NCBI GenBank assembly: GCA_024762895.1
Contig: JANTGN010000090.1
Span: 1-9,712, forward strand
Length of the DNA: 9,712 nucleotides
Direction: 5' to 3'
From: Thiotrichales bacterium
GTDB taxonomy: Bacteria > Pseudomonadota > Gammaproteobacteria > J044
Of the stretch, positions 1-7,376 are shown one piece after another (the stretch's first letter is position 1; each line of letters begins with the position of its first letter). A model generated the notes under the pieces. It had not been told where the DNA came from and made no database searches. It saw nothing but the letters and a program-made list of their open reading frames with translations. A program made the position numbers and the translations under genes.

Positions 1-1
1 T

Positions 2-1210
2 AGTGATGTGCAATTGGTGGCTGCCTGGGACTTTCAGGAAAGTGACGGCAATATAGTCTATGACGCGGGTATCGGTGGTTACGATCTTGCACTCGATGGC
101 CAGGGTGCCGATGCTGCTCCACAACGGCAGGCGGAAAACCGGTTACAGGAAGGCGTCGCCCTCTATTTCGATGGCGTGGACGATCATGTGGCCGTACTGG
201 CGGAAGACGCCCTGGCCAGTCTGGTGGTGGATGAGAGCCTGACCCTGGAGGCCTGGGTCTACCCTGCAGGAGAGGGTAGTGGCATCCATGGTGGTACCAT
301 CATCAGCAAGGAGGGTGAGTATTATCTGGGCAGGGCAACGGATGGCCGTGTCACCTATGCCCTGGCGAACAGTAATCCGGGATGGGTGACGGTGACATCC
401 AGTGTTATCGTGCCTGAACAACGCTGGAGTCATCTCGCGCTGGTCTTCCACAATGGCGCGGGTCAGGTCACCCTTTACCTCAATGGCGTATTAGCAGAAA
501 CACTGGTAGCCGAGGGAGGTATTGGTGATGCCCATCCCAACAGGCAGCAATTACGTATCGGCGGTCGCGAACGAGATGATGACGGCGGAGATGGGCAGCG
601 TTTTCATGGTGCTATCGACGAGGCCCGTGTCTGGAATATCGCACGTAGCGCTGATGAAATCAGCCAGAGTTATACTGCGACGGTGCGTTCAGACTCCGCT
701 GGTCTGGTGGGGTACTGGCGATTTGATGAACATGGCTTAAATGTCGCTTTGGACCAGACCGCTGGACATCGTAATGGACTGCTGGGATCTGGAAGAAACT
801 GGGAATCTCCGGTGCGTGCGAATGCCAGGGCCCTGCTGGGTTATCCATCGACCCTGATCGATCCCTGTACTGGAAGCTCTGCAACGGATTCAGATGGAGA
901 TGGTATCTGCGATGCCATCGATAATTGTCCGGTGATTGCTAATAATGACCAGGCCGATGCAGACCATGATGGAACAGGCGATGCCTGCACCGTTACCCTC
1001 ACGGATGCCGATAACGATGGAGTGCTGCTGGAGGAAGACCAGTGCCCTGATACCCCGCCGCTGGAACCCGTGGATGTCAACGGCTGTAGTGCCAGCCAGC
1101 TTACTAGTTCCTCATCGGGTGGCGGTGGGGGGGGTAGCCTTGGACCCATTCTTTTATTGTGTATGCTGATGTTGGCCACTTGGTCGCTAAGACGCGGAAA
1201 TAGAAGCTAA
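2..1210 (+). CDS. LamG / thrombospondin type 3 repeat surface protein with GlyGly-CTERM-like tail (5' partial)
   Basis: The frame is open to the left edge, so the N-terminus and any signal peptide lie outside the window; the GTG at 8 is only an internal codon. The visible 400 residues begin with a concanavalin A-like LamG/laminin-G-3 domain (about 8-225: AWDF opening, YFDGVDDHV, LTLEAWVYP, RWSHLALVF, LYLNGVL, GAIDEARVWN, then VGYWRFDE starting a second partial LamG-like segment). Asp-rich calcium-binding TSP3-type repeats follow (about 290-360; DSDGDGICDAIDNCP, DADNDGVLLEEDQCP). The end is a Ser/Gly-rich hinge, a hydrophobic helix (LGPILLLCMLMLATW) and a basic RR tail. That layout matches GlyGly-CTERM signals, which rhombosortase cleaves in Gammaproteobacteria so that the protein can be exported to or displayed on the surface. 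The ligand is unknown; LamG domains often bind glycans or proteins. It converges with the ankyrin gene and probably is not part of the cytochrome locus. Confidence 0.85.
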   Translation, partial: SDVQLVAAWDFQESDGNIVYDAGIGGYDLALDGQGADAAPQRQAENRLQEGVALYFDGVDDHVAVLAEDALASLVVDESLTLEAWVYPAGEGSGIHGGTIISKEGEYYLGRATDGRVTYALANSNPGWVTVTSSVIVPEQRWSHLALVFHNGAGQVTLYLNGVLAETLVAEGGIGDAHPNRQQLRIGGRERDDDGGDGQRFHGAIDEARVWNIARSADEISQSYTATVRSDSAGLVGYWRFDEHGLNVALDQTAGHRNGLLGSGRNWESPVRANARALLGYPSTLIDPCTGSSATDSDGDGICDAIDNCPVIANNDQADADHDGTGDACTVTLTDADNDGVLLEEDQCPDTPPLEPVDVNGCSASQLTSSSSGGGGGGSLGPILLLCMLMLATWSLRRGNRS

Positions 1211-1236
1211 TACAGCGTATGAGCTTACGTGAAGTT

Positions 1237-1255
1237 GCAAGGTGCCCCTTGTTTT
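1237..1255 (+). terminator. weak candidate rho-independent terminator after the LamG gene
   Basis: CAAGG (1238-1242), a four-base loop and CCTTG (1247-1251) can form a short stem followed directly by TTTT (1252-1255). It lies 27 bases after the stop codon of the LamG gene, in the convergent gap. The stem is only five pairs (six with a G-U pair), so it may be weak or fortuitous. I see no better hairpin for the opposing ankyrin gene in 1211-1315. Confidence 0.35.
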
Positions 1256-1315
1256 CGGACCCTGGCAGATCTTCCATAATCTTTGAAGTTATTAGTTCGT
1301 ATTAATTTAATGGGA

Positions 1316-3307
1316 TTAAAAAACTCCAAGCCATTTCTGTTTTCTATATGCCTGGATCTGATTGGCCACCGTATCGTGCCCTGCGGCCTCGGCCATATCC
1401 TCGGCACGCTTTTTCATCTTGTTGCGCAGGGCTGCGTTCGCGCCATGATCAATCAGTACCTGGACGGTTTTCGTATCACCCAGAGAGGCCGCGAGCATGA
1501 GCGCGGTCTCGCCGGCCTTATTGCGGGCATCGATATCGGATTTTAACCGCAGGAGTGTCGTGACCGCAGTTGCCTTGCCCTGACTCGAGGCCAGCATCAG
1601 CGGGGTGTTGCCTTCTTTCGTGGTGGCGTGAATGCTGGCTCCTGCAGAGACTAGCGATCTAATCGAACTGGTATCACCTTTCCAGGCCGCCTGGTGCAGG
1701 GGAGTGCGGCCCCGTGTATCGGCCAGTGACGGATTAGCCCCCTGTTTGAGCAGGCGATCTACCGTACGAGCCTGTCCCGCGGTAGCGGCATACCAGAGGG
1801 CGGTGCGTTTCTGTTTGTCCTGCCGATTGGGATCGGCACCCGAGTCCAGCAGCATCGCCAGGATGTCGAGCATGCCGTTTTGAACGACCCAGATCATGGT
1901 GGGTTGGTTGTCGAGCTGGCCCAGGTTTGGATTGGCGCCGGACTGTAGCAACAGGCGCGCGGCATTGGAGTGATTACCACGCACGGCATAGAGCAGGGCG
2001 GTCGCGCCGGTCTTATCCTGCTCGTTGAGTTTGGCCCTGGCATTGATGAGGAGTTTGGCCGATGAGGTCTGCCCATATTCCGAGGCATACATCAGCGCGG
2101 TGCGTGAGGAATTATTTTTCTGGTTGGGTTTGGCACCGGCGCTGAGCAGTTTTTTGGTGACCTTGTCATGCCCCTGCCAGGCCGCACGCATCAGGGCGGT
2201 ATTGCCCTCCTTGTCACGAGCATTGATATCGGCCCCCTGGTCAATCAGCAGGGCGGTGACATCGGCCTCGCCACGCCAGGCCGCAATCATCATCGGTGAC
2301 CAGCCGGCATAACTACCCGAACTCTGATTCAGGGCCTTGAGCTTGGACTGGGTGGATAGGGTCTTTGAGTTGCCAGTGGCGGTGGGTGCCAGACCCTTGG
2401 CCTTCAGGTACTGGACGACCTGGGTATGGTCTCCTCGCCTGGCCAGGTCCGTGGCATTACGTCCTGCCTTGTTCTGTTTTTGTAACAGGGACTCGGATTT
2501 GGCAAAGAGTTTGACGGTGACGAGATGACCCTGACCGGCTGCCAGGTGCAGGGCGGTATTGCCATTGGTATCGGTGAGCGAGGGATCGGCGCCGGCCTCC
2601 AGGAGGAGTTTGACGATTTTGTTATGACCACGACTGGCGGCCAGCATCAGGGCGGTATCGTTGACCCGATCCCTTAGATTGGGATTGGCCTTTTTATCTA
2701 ACAACAGTCGTATGCTCTTTTTATCGTTACGGGTGGCCGCCTCCATTAAGGCGGTGCGTCCGTGTTGGTCCTGCCAGTTCACCGGTGCCTGGCTGGCCAA
2801 TAGTTGTTCAATGGTCTTATGCTTACCCGACTGCACCGCAATAAAGAGGGCCTGACCTGGATTGTTTACCGGCCTGGTCTTTTTGGTTTTGGTACTCTTT
2901 AATTTATTAATGGCTGGCGTATAGCCCTGGTCGGCAGCGGCCTGATACCACTGAAGGGCCAGTTGCTCGTTGGCCTGTACGCCGAGGCCCTGTTCATAGA
3001 GGGTGCCCAGATTAAATTCCGCCCTGGCGTAACCCTGTTTGGCGGACTGCTGCATGAGGCTAAATGCCTTGCCGTAGTCTTTCTTCACGCCTCGTCCCGT
3101 TCGGTACATACCAGCCAGCTGGTACTGGGCTTCCTTGTTTCCTTTTTGAGCCAGCGGTTTTAATAATTGAGCGGCTCGGTCGTAATCCCGGGCTCGTATG
3201 GCCAGCTTGGCATCGTCCAGCGCGTCGGCCATGGCAGTTGAGAAAGACAGCAATACAAGCAGGCTGGCTAATAGTGTTCTGAGTAATGGACGGGCGATTA
3301 ATTTCAT
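1316..3307 (-). CDS. Exported Sel1-like + ankyrin repeat protein
   Basis: The frame stays open upstream to 3496, but I place the start at the ATG at 3307 (663 aa). That start gives a clean signal peptide (residues 1-27, hydrophobic core, cleavage after AMA), and the upstream extension only overlaps the preceding gene. The mature part has about two Sel1-like repeats (57-135; e.g. AQYQLAGMYRTGRGV, AEFNLGTLYEQGLGV), a basic linker, five ankyrin repeats (150-305), a Ser/Thr/Lys linker (306-334), and about ten more ankyrin repeats (335-655) with typical TALMLAA..G and LL..GA..N motifs. No catalytic domain is seen, so this is probably a periplasmic scaffold or partner-binding protein. It lies 28 bp downstream of the flavoprotein gene on the same strand, which suggests co-transcription and a role in assembling or protecting the redox system, but that is inference. 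The ribosome-binding site is weak. Confidence 0.88.
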   Translation of the reverse strand: MKLIARPLLRTLLASLLVLLSFSTAMADALDDAKLAIRARDYDRAAQLLKPLAQKGNKEAQYQLAGMYRTGRGVKKDYGKAFSLMQQSAKQGYARAEFNLGTLYEQGLGVQANEQLALQWYQAAADQGYTPAINKLKSTKTKKTRPVNNPGQALFIAVQSGKHKTIEQLLASQAPVNWQDQHGRTALMEAATRNDKKSIRLLLDKKANPNLRDRVNDTALMLAASRGHNKIVKLLLEAGADPSLTDTNGNTALHLAAGQGHLVTVKLFAKSESLLQKQNKAGRNATDLARRGDHTQVVQYLKAKGLAPTATGNSKTLSTQSKLKALNQSSGSYAGWSPMMIAAWRGEADVTALLIDQGADINARDKEGNTALMRAAWQGHDKVTKKLLSAGAKPNQKNNSSRTALMYASEYGQTSSAKLLINARAKLNEQDKTGATALLYAVRGNHSNAARLLLQSGANPNLGQLDNQPTMIWVVQNGMLDILAMLLDSGADPNRQDKQKRTALWYAATAGQARTVDRLLKQGANPSLADTRGRTPLHQAAWKGDTSSIRSLVSAGASIHATTKEGNTPLMLASSQGKATAVTTLLRLKSDIDARNKAGETALMLAASLGDTKTVQVLIDHGANAALRNKMKKRAEDMAEAAGHDTVANQIQAYRKQKWLGVF

Positions 3308-3335
3308 AAAGTTGATAGGTGGCTTGTGTAGGTGA

Positions 3336-4661
3336 TTAGGCGGTACCGAATTTGGTTTCGACCTCAATGCCAATATTTTTAAGGAAGGCGGTGGGTAGTA
3401 TCCCCCCGGCATTGACGATGACCGTGTCATTCGGCAACTCGATCTCCTGTCCTTCCTGATCGAGCGTGATGGTGGTTTCGCCAATGACTTTGACATTGGA
3501 TTTCATATAGACCTTCAGCTGCCCCGAGTCGATGGCGGCCTGGGTCTTGTCACGGTTCTTTGGCTTGGCACGGCTGAAGGCCTCGCTACGGTAGGAGATA
3601 CTGACTTCCGAACCTGGCTCTTCGGAGATACTCAGGGCCGCCTCCAGGGCGCTGTCGCCGCCACCGACGACCAGCACCTTCTGGCCCCGGTATTGCTCGG
3701 GGTCGATGAGTCGATAGACCACCTTGCTGAGTTCCTCACCGGGCACGCCGAGTTTACGGGGCGTGCCGCGACGTCCGATGGACAGGAGTACGGCCCTGCT
3801 TTGATAGACCCCCTTGCTGCTGGTAACGGTAAATCCTGCATCATGCTGTTCGATCTTGTCGACACGCTCCTGGGTATTGATCTTCAGCCCCGTTTTAGCC
3901 CGAATCTCCTCCCAGAACTGCATCAGGGCCTCCTTGGAGGTCTCACGAAATTGCATCTTACCGATTATGGGCAGATCGGCGGGCGCGGTCATGACGATCT
4001 TGCCGCGTGGGAAATGGGACACGGTACCGCCAAAACTGTCCTGTTCCAGGGTGACGAAGTTGAGTTTTTCCTTCATGGCCGCCAGCGAGGCGGCAATACC
4101 CGCAGGTCCGGCACCGATGATGACCACATCCAGCATATCGCTGCCCTTCTTACGATCCATCTGTTTGATGGAGGCCATGGCCTCGACCCCCTGGCGGATG
4201 GCATTGCGGATCAGGCCCATGCCACCCAGTTCGCCGGCAATAAAGATCCCCGGGATGTTGGTCTCGAAGTTGGGTTTGACCATGGGGATATCCACGCCGC
4301 GCTTCTCGGTGCCGAAGACCAGGGTGATGGCGGTGAAGGGGCAGGCAGTGGCGCAGGCGCCATGGCCCACGCAACTGGTGGGGTTGATGAGCTTGGCCTT
4401 GCCGCCGATCACGCCCAGGATCTGTTTTTCCGGGCAGGCCTTGACGCAGGCGGCGCAGCCCAGGCATTTGTTGGGATCAATCACGGGGTGCAGCGATGCG
4501 GGCTCGGTCAGACCGGCCTCCACCGACTCGGATAATGCCGCGCTACTGTGATGATGTAGGCGTTTTTTTCTGATCACATAGAACAGAATGATCAGGCCCA
4601 CTGGAACACCATAAATAAAGACCCAGTTGGGCAGGGAAGAAAAGGCAGTACTTAAGTCCAT
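3336..4661 (-). CDS. Membrane-anchored 2[Fe-S] ferredoxin / FAD-NAD(P) oxidoreductase
   Basis: This 441-aa protein has one N-terminal membrane helix (about 13-30) followed by RKKR, which by the positive-inside rule places the rest in the cytoplasm. A ferredoxin domain follows: C66-x2-C69-x2-C72-x3-C76-P and a second motif C97-x2-H100-x2-C103-x3-C107-P, where His replaces the usual second Cys. Residues 133-160 resemble the C-terminal FAD-binding piece of thioredoxin-reductase-like proteins (NIPGIFIAGELGGMGLIRNA), yet they precede the FAD dinucleotide motif GAGPAG (183-188). The NAD(P) motif GGGDSALE is at 333-340. No CxxC redox disulfide is present, so it is not a thioredoxin reductase. It probably moves electrons between NAD(P)H, FAD and Fe-S clusters for a membrane partner; the substrate is unknown. 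It is divergent from the cytochrome operon across a 200-bp control region. No clear Shine-Dalgarno precedes the ATG. Confidence 0.88.
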   Translation of the reverse strand: MDLSTAFSSLPNWVFIYGVPVGLIILFYVIRKKRLHHHSSAALSESVEAGLTEPASLHPVIDPNKCLGCAACVKACPEKQILGVIGGKAKLINPTSCVGHGACATACPFTAITLVFGTEKRGVDIPMVKPNFETNIPGIFIAGELGGMGLIRNAIRQGVEAMASIKQMDRKKGSDMLDVVIIGAGPAGIAASLAAMKEKLNFVTLEQDSFGGTVSHFPRGKIVMTAPADLPIIGKMQFRETSKEALMQFWEEIRAKTGLKINTQERVDKIEQHDAGFTVTSSKGVYQSRAVLLSIGRRGTPRKLGVPGEELSKVVYRLIDPEQYRGQKVLVVGGGDSALEAALSISEEPGSEVSISYRSEAFSRAKPKNRDKTQAAIDSGQLKVYMKSNVKVIGETTITLDQEGQEIELPNDTVIVNAGGILPTAFLKNIGIEVETKFGTA

Positions 4662-4794
4662 GTTTTATAAGAATAATTAATGGTGTCAGGCGATGATTGT
4701 ATCGTCATGGCTCGCAAGAAGTACAAAGCGGCCTTAATTTCTTGAATCTAGTCACAAATTCCAAAAGCTTCATCGATTGATCTTTTATTCCCTG

Positions 4795-4822
4795 TAGAAA
4801 TATGGGAAAATTTTCCCATAAT
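4795..4822 (+). promoter_or_regulatory. Candidate sigma-70 promoter of the cytochrome operon
   Basis: TAGAAA (4795-4800, 4 of 6 to the -35 consensus) and CATAAT (4817-4822, 5 of 6 to the -10 consensus) are separated by 16 bases. Transcription would begin near 4829 and give a leader of about 33 bases before the ATG at 4862. The spacer is filled by the palindrome at 4801-4820, so a bound regulator would directly block or reshape this promoter. The -35 match is modest and the promoter is predicted by eye only. Confidence 0.4.
4801..4820. promoter_or_regulatory. Perfect 20-bp palindrome, probable operator
   Basis: The sequence TATGGGAAAATTTTCCCATA is identical to its own reverse complement over all 20 bases, and the symmetry stops exactly at the flanks (A on both sides). 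It sits between the divergent flavoprotein and cytochrome b genes and overlaps the best -10 box. It is not followed by a T-run, so it is not a terminator. A dimeric transcription factor is the natural reader. I cannot assign it to a known family from the sequence. The upstream ATG at 4802 falls inside it, which argues against that codon being the real gene start. Confidence 0.65.
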
Positions 4823-4848
4823 ATTAATAAATACTTCATGGCTACTGC

Positions 4849-4853
4849 AAGGG
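4849..4853 (+). promoter_or_regulatory. Ribosome-binding site selecting the ATG at 4862
   Basis: AAGGG lies eight bases before the ATG at 4862. The in-frame ATGs at 4802 and 4838 have no comparable site upstream, and 4802 lies within the palindromic operator. This supports 4862 as the true start of the cytochrome b-like gene. Confidence 0.55.
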
Positions 4854-4861
4854 TGATTCCA

Positions 4862-5743
4862 ATGTCTGATGGTGTATTGGCCGAAAAGTCAGATAATTTA
4901 GCATCAGGTCTGCTGAAATCGATAAATTGGCAGGGGCTGGGTAATACGCTTTTTATACTCTTCACTACGCTATTACTGGCCTATGGCTGGTATCAGCGGG
5001 ATGATTCTTATTTCGAGGCCGAGACCGGTATTGGTTATGCGCTGGGTATTATCGGCGGCAGCCTGATGATACTGCTGCTCATGTATCCCCTGCGTAAGCG
5101 TCTGCGGGCCCTGGATCGTCTGCTCTCCGTGAAGTTCTGGTTCCGCCTGCATATGTTGTTTGGCATCCTGGGGCCGGTCGCCATTCTTTATCATTCCAGT
5201 TTTTCGCTCGGCTCGACGAATAGCAATGTGGCCCTGATCTGCATGTTGCTGGTGGCCTCCAGTGGGCTGGCGGGTCGTTATCTGTATGTGCGTATCCATC
5301 ATGGTCTCTATGGTGCCAGGACCCTCATTTCCGAGTATCAGGCCCAGACTCAAAGCCGACGCGAGGTCCTGCTCAGGGTCCTGCCAGAGGGGGAGCAGAT
5401 ATTTGATGAGATGGAGAAGCTGGAGAAGATCAGCCTGTCACCAGCCCATGGCCTGATGCACAGCCTGCGGCTAAGTCGCATGACAAGACGTGAGGTTCGT
5501 CGGGTTAAAAAACTGCTTAAGGTCTTGCTGAATGATGAACGTGTATCGGACAGCCAGGCAGGAAGAACGACGGCCAGACTGGTCAGGCAAAGTGCTGAAG
5601 ATTATTTCCTGGCAATCAAACGGGCGTCTGAGCTTCAGGTCAACGAGCGCCTGTTTTCATGGTGGCATATTCTGCATCTGCCGCTGTTTATCATGATGGT
5701 GATTGCAGGCATCGTGCATGTTGTCGTTGTACACCTCTATTAA
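4862..5743 (+). CDS. Five-helix diheme cytochrome b-like membrane protein
   Basis: I choose the ATG at 4862 (293 aa) over in-frame ATGs at 4838 and 4802 because of the AAGGG site before it. The protein has about five hydrophobic segments (near residues 27-44, 57-76, 93-113, 122-144 and 268-292) and a long basic, helical loop (about 147-265) between the fourth and fifth. Helix 3 carries H97 and H111, and helix 5 carries H272 and H286, each pair 14 residues apart. This is the classic arrangement for two stacked b-haems ligated by two helices, as in cytochrome b561, NarI-like and ferric-reductase-like proteins. H146, H147, H269 and H291 near the membrane edges are further candidates. It is the first gene of the operon with two multiheme cytochromes, so a role as quinol dehydrogenase or transmembrane electron carrier feeding them is likely, though inferred. 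No NAD(P)H or FAD domain is fused to it. Confidence 0.8.
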   Translation: MSDGVLAEKSDNLASGLLKSINWQGLGNTLFILFTTLLLAYGWYQRDDSYFEAETGIGYALGIIGGSLMILLLMYPLRKRLRALDRLLSVKFWFRLHMLFGILGPVAILYHSSFSLGSTNSNVALICMLLVASSGLAGRYLYVRIHHGLYGARTLISEYQAQTQSRREVLLRVLPEGEQIFDEMEKLEKISLSPAHGLMHSLRLSRMTRREVRRVKKLLKVLLNDERVSDSQAGRTTARLVRQSAEDYFLAIKRASELQVNERLFSWWHILHLPLFIMMVIAGIVHVVVVHLY

Positions 5744-5787
5744 CTGCGCTGAACCATGCCACTTAATAATAATAAGAATGTATAGCC

Positions 5788-7365
5788 ATGTCGCTGCGCC
5801 GTGTCATAACGCGAACCTTTCTGTGCCTGTTGTTCCTGACTGCCATGCATGCCCACGCTGAATCCCTGGAGAGCCTGTTCAGTCCCGGTGACCTGTCTAA
5901 GGCGCATGGGGAACTGGGTGAGCAATGCAGTAAGTGTCATGACAAGGCGAACAAGGCAAGGCAGGACCAGCTCTGCATGGACTGTCATGACCACAAGAAT
6001 ATTCGGGACGATATTAAGAATAAGAAAGGGTTTCATGGACGCATCAAGATGGCCGGCATCAATGCCTGTAAGCAATGTCATCGAGAGCATCGTGGAGCAG
6101 AGGCGGCCATTGTGGCCTTGAACCAGGGATCATTCGATCACAACAATACCGACTTTAAACTCAAGCATCGACATACCGTTCTGAACTGCCAGTCCTGCCA
6201 TAAGCCGAATAAAAAGTATCATGAGGCCCCGACTCGTTGTGTTGGCTGTCATGAAGATGATGATATTCATAAGGGCAAGCTGGGTGAGAAATGTGAGTCC
6301 TGTCATGTGGCCAGGGGCTGGAAGGAGTCCGGCTTTGATCATGACACGGTAGAGGATTTTCCTTTAAGAGGCGCGCATGAAAAAGTCGATTGCCAGCTAT
6401 GTCATGTGGGTAACCGCTTTAAGGATACGCCAAAGCAGTGTGTGAGTTGTCATAGCCTGAATGACGTGCATGGTGGTCGTTATGGGAAAAAATGCCATAC
6501 CTGTCATGAGGAACAGGACTGGGAAGACGTCAGCTTTGATCACTATCGTGAAACCGAATACCGCCTGACGGGGCAGCATCAGGAAGTCGATTGCGATAGT
6601 TGTCATACGGGTGAGCTTTATGAGGATAAGCTGAAGACGAGTTGTATTAGTTGTCACAGGAATGACGATGAGCACAAAGGCAGGAATGGAGAAGATTGCC
6701 AGGACTGTCACTCGACCCAGCAATGGGGACAGTCAACATTTGATCATGATAAAGAGACCGACTTTCCACTGACCGGTCAGCACATCGAGGTCGAGTGTGA
6801 ATCCTGCCATCGTGGCAGTCTCCAGACGGAATTAAAGACGGACTGTTTCAGCTGCCACCGACATGAAGACCCCCACAATGGTGAAATGGGCAAGACCTGT
6901 GACCAGTGTCATAACACGAAAGGCTGGCGCGAAAAGCTATTCTTTGAGCACGATATTACACGCTTTCCATTAATTGGCATCCATGCGGTGACCGCCTGTG
7001 AACAATGCCATTTCAGTCAGGATTACCGGGCTGCTCCTATTCAATGTATTGAGTGTCATCAGGACCAGGATGAACACAAGGGCCGGTTTGGTAACAACTG
7101 TGCGAAATGCCATAACCCCAATAGCTGGAAGACCTGGTTGTTTGATCATGGCAAGCAGACCGACTTCAAGCTTGAAGGTGCGCATGAGGAGATCGAATGT
7201 TATAGCTGCCACCGATCCAGAATGACCGAAAAATCAGACCTGGCTTCCGATTGTGTGGATTGCCACAGTGGCGATGATGAGCACCAGGGCGGTTTCGGGC
7301 GTGACTGTGCTCGTTGCCATAACACTAAAGATTTCAGAGAAGTGGACATGTCCCGGGGCTTTTAG
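5788..7365 (+). CDS. 21-heme cytochrome c (cytochrome c3-like, triheme-repeat)
   Basis: This is a 525-aa exported multiheme cytochrome. The signal peptide is residues 1-24 (cleavage after AHA). I count 21 CXXCH motifs. Three lie in an N-terminal domain (about 40-105; CSKCH, CMDCH, CKQCH, then REHRG), and 18 lie in six tandem units of about 67 residues (116-520). Each unit has the pattern FDH...F.L.G.H..V.C..CH, then C..CH, then D.H.G..G..C..CH and a Trp or Phe. Each unit supplies three haem sites and three extra histidines, so all haems could be bis-His, low-potential electron carriers. No catalytic domain is present; the protein is essentially all haem repeat. It begins 44 bp after the cytochrome b-like gene and 26 bp before the second multiheme gene. 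The Shine-Dalgarno is weak. It is likely periplasmic or translocated further; no lipobox is seen. Confidence 0.93.
   Translation: MSLRRVITRTFLCLLFLTAMHAHAESLESLFSPGDLSKAHGELGEQCSKCHDKANKARQDQLCMDCHDHKNIRDDIKNKKGFHGRIKMAGINACKQCHREHRGAEAAIVALNQGSFDHNNTDFKLKHRHTVLNCQSCHKPNKKYHEAPTRCVGCHEDDDIHKGKLGEKCESCHVARGWKESGFDHDTVEDFPLRGAHEKVDCQLCHVGNRFKDTPKQCVSCHSLNDVHGGRYGKKCHTCHEEQDWEDVSFDHYRETEYRLTGQHQEVDCDSCHTGELYEDKLKTSCISCHRNDDEHKGRNGEDCQDCHSTQQWGQSTFDHDKETDFPLTGQHIEVECESCHRGSLQTELKTDCFSCHRHEDPHNGEMGKTCDQCHNTKGWREKLFFEHDITRFPLIGIHAVTACEQCHFSQDYRAAPIQCIECHQDQDEHKGRFGNNCAKCHNPNSWKTWLFDHGKQTDFKLEGAHEEIECYSCHRSRMTEKSDLASDCVDCHSGDDEHQGGFGRDCARCHNTKDFREVDMSRGF
6133..7347 (+). repeat. Six tandem 67-residue triheme units
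   Basis: The six coding repeats begin at each F-D/E-H motif (the first at 6133, the last at 7141). Each holds three CXXCH sites and three spare histidines. They are diverged at DNA level, so the duplication is old and the register has been kept by selection on haem spacing. Confidence 0.85.
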
Positions 7366-7376
7366 ACCTGGACATA

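Noticed and set aside
3308..3496. 63-residue extension of the ankyrin protein overlapping the flavoprotein gene
   Set aside because: It overlaps the upstream gene in another frame and would bury a clear signal peptide inside the protein.
3693..4551. Long plus-strand open frames (280 and 245 codons) opposite the flavoprotein gene
   Set aside because: The minus-strand frame has unmistakable ferredoxin, FAD and NAD(P) motifs; the antisense frames show no domain and look like shadows of codon bias.
4753..4776. Imperfect 24-bp inverted repeat with AAAAG/CTTTT arms and a central ATCGAT
   Set aside because: Several mismatches and an AT-rich context make it much weaker than the perfect palindrome nearby; it may be chance.
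4802..4861. N-terminal 20-residue extension of the cytochrome b-like protein starting at ATG 4802
   Set aside because: The codon lies inside the palindrome and before the likely transcription start, and it has no ribosome-binding site; the ATG at 4862 has AAGGG at good spacing.
6481..6500. A second TATGGGAAAA half-site like the operator
   Set aside because: It lies inside the 21-heme gene, codes for Y-G-K-K-C, and the second half is not symmetrical, so it is likely chance.
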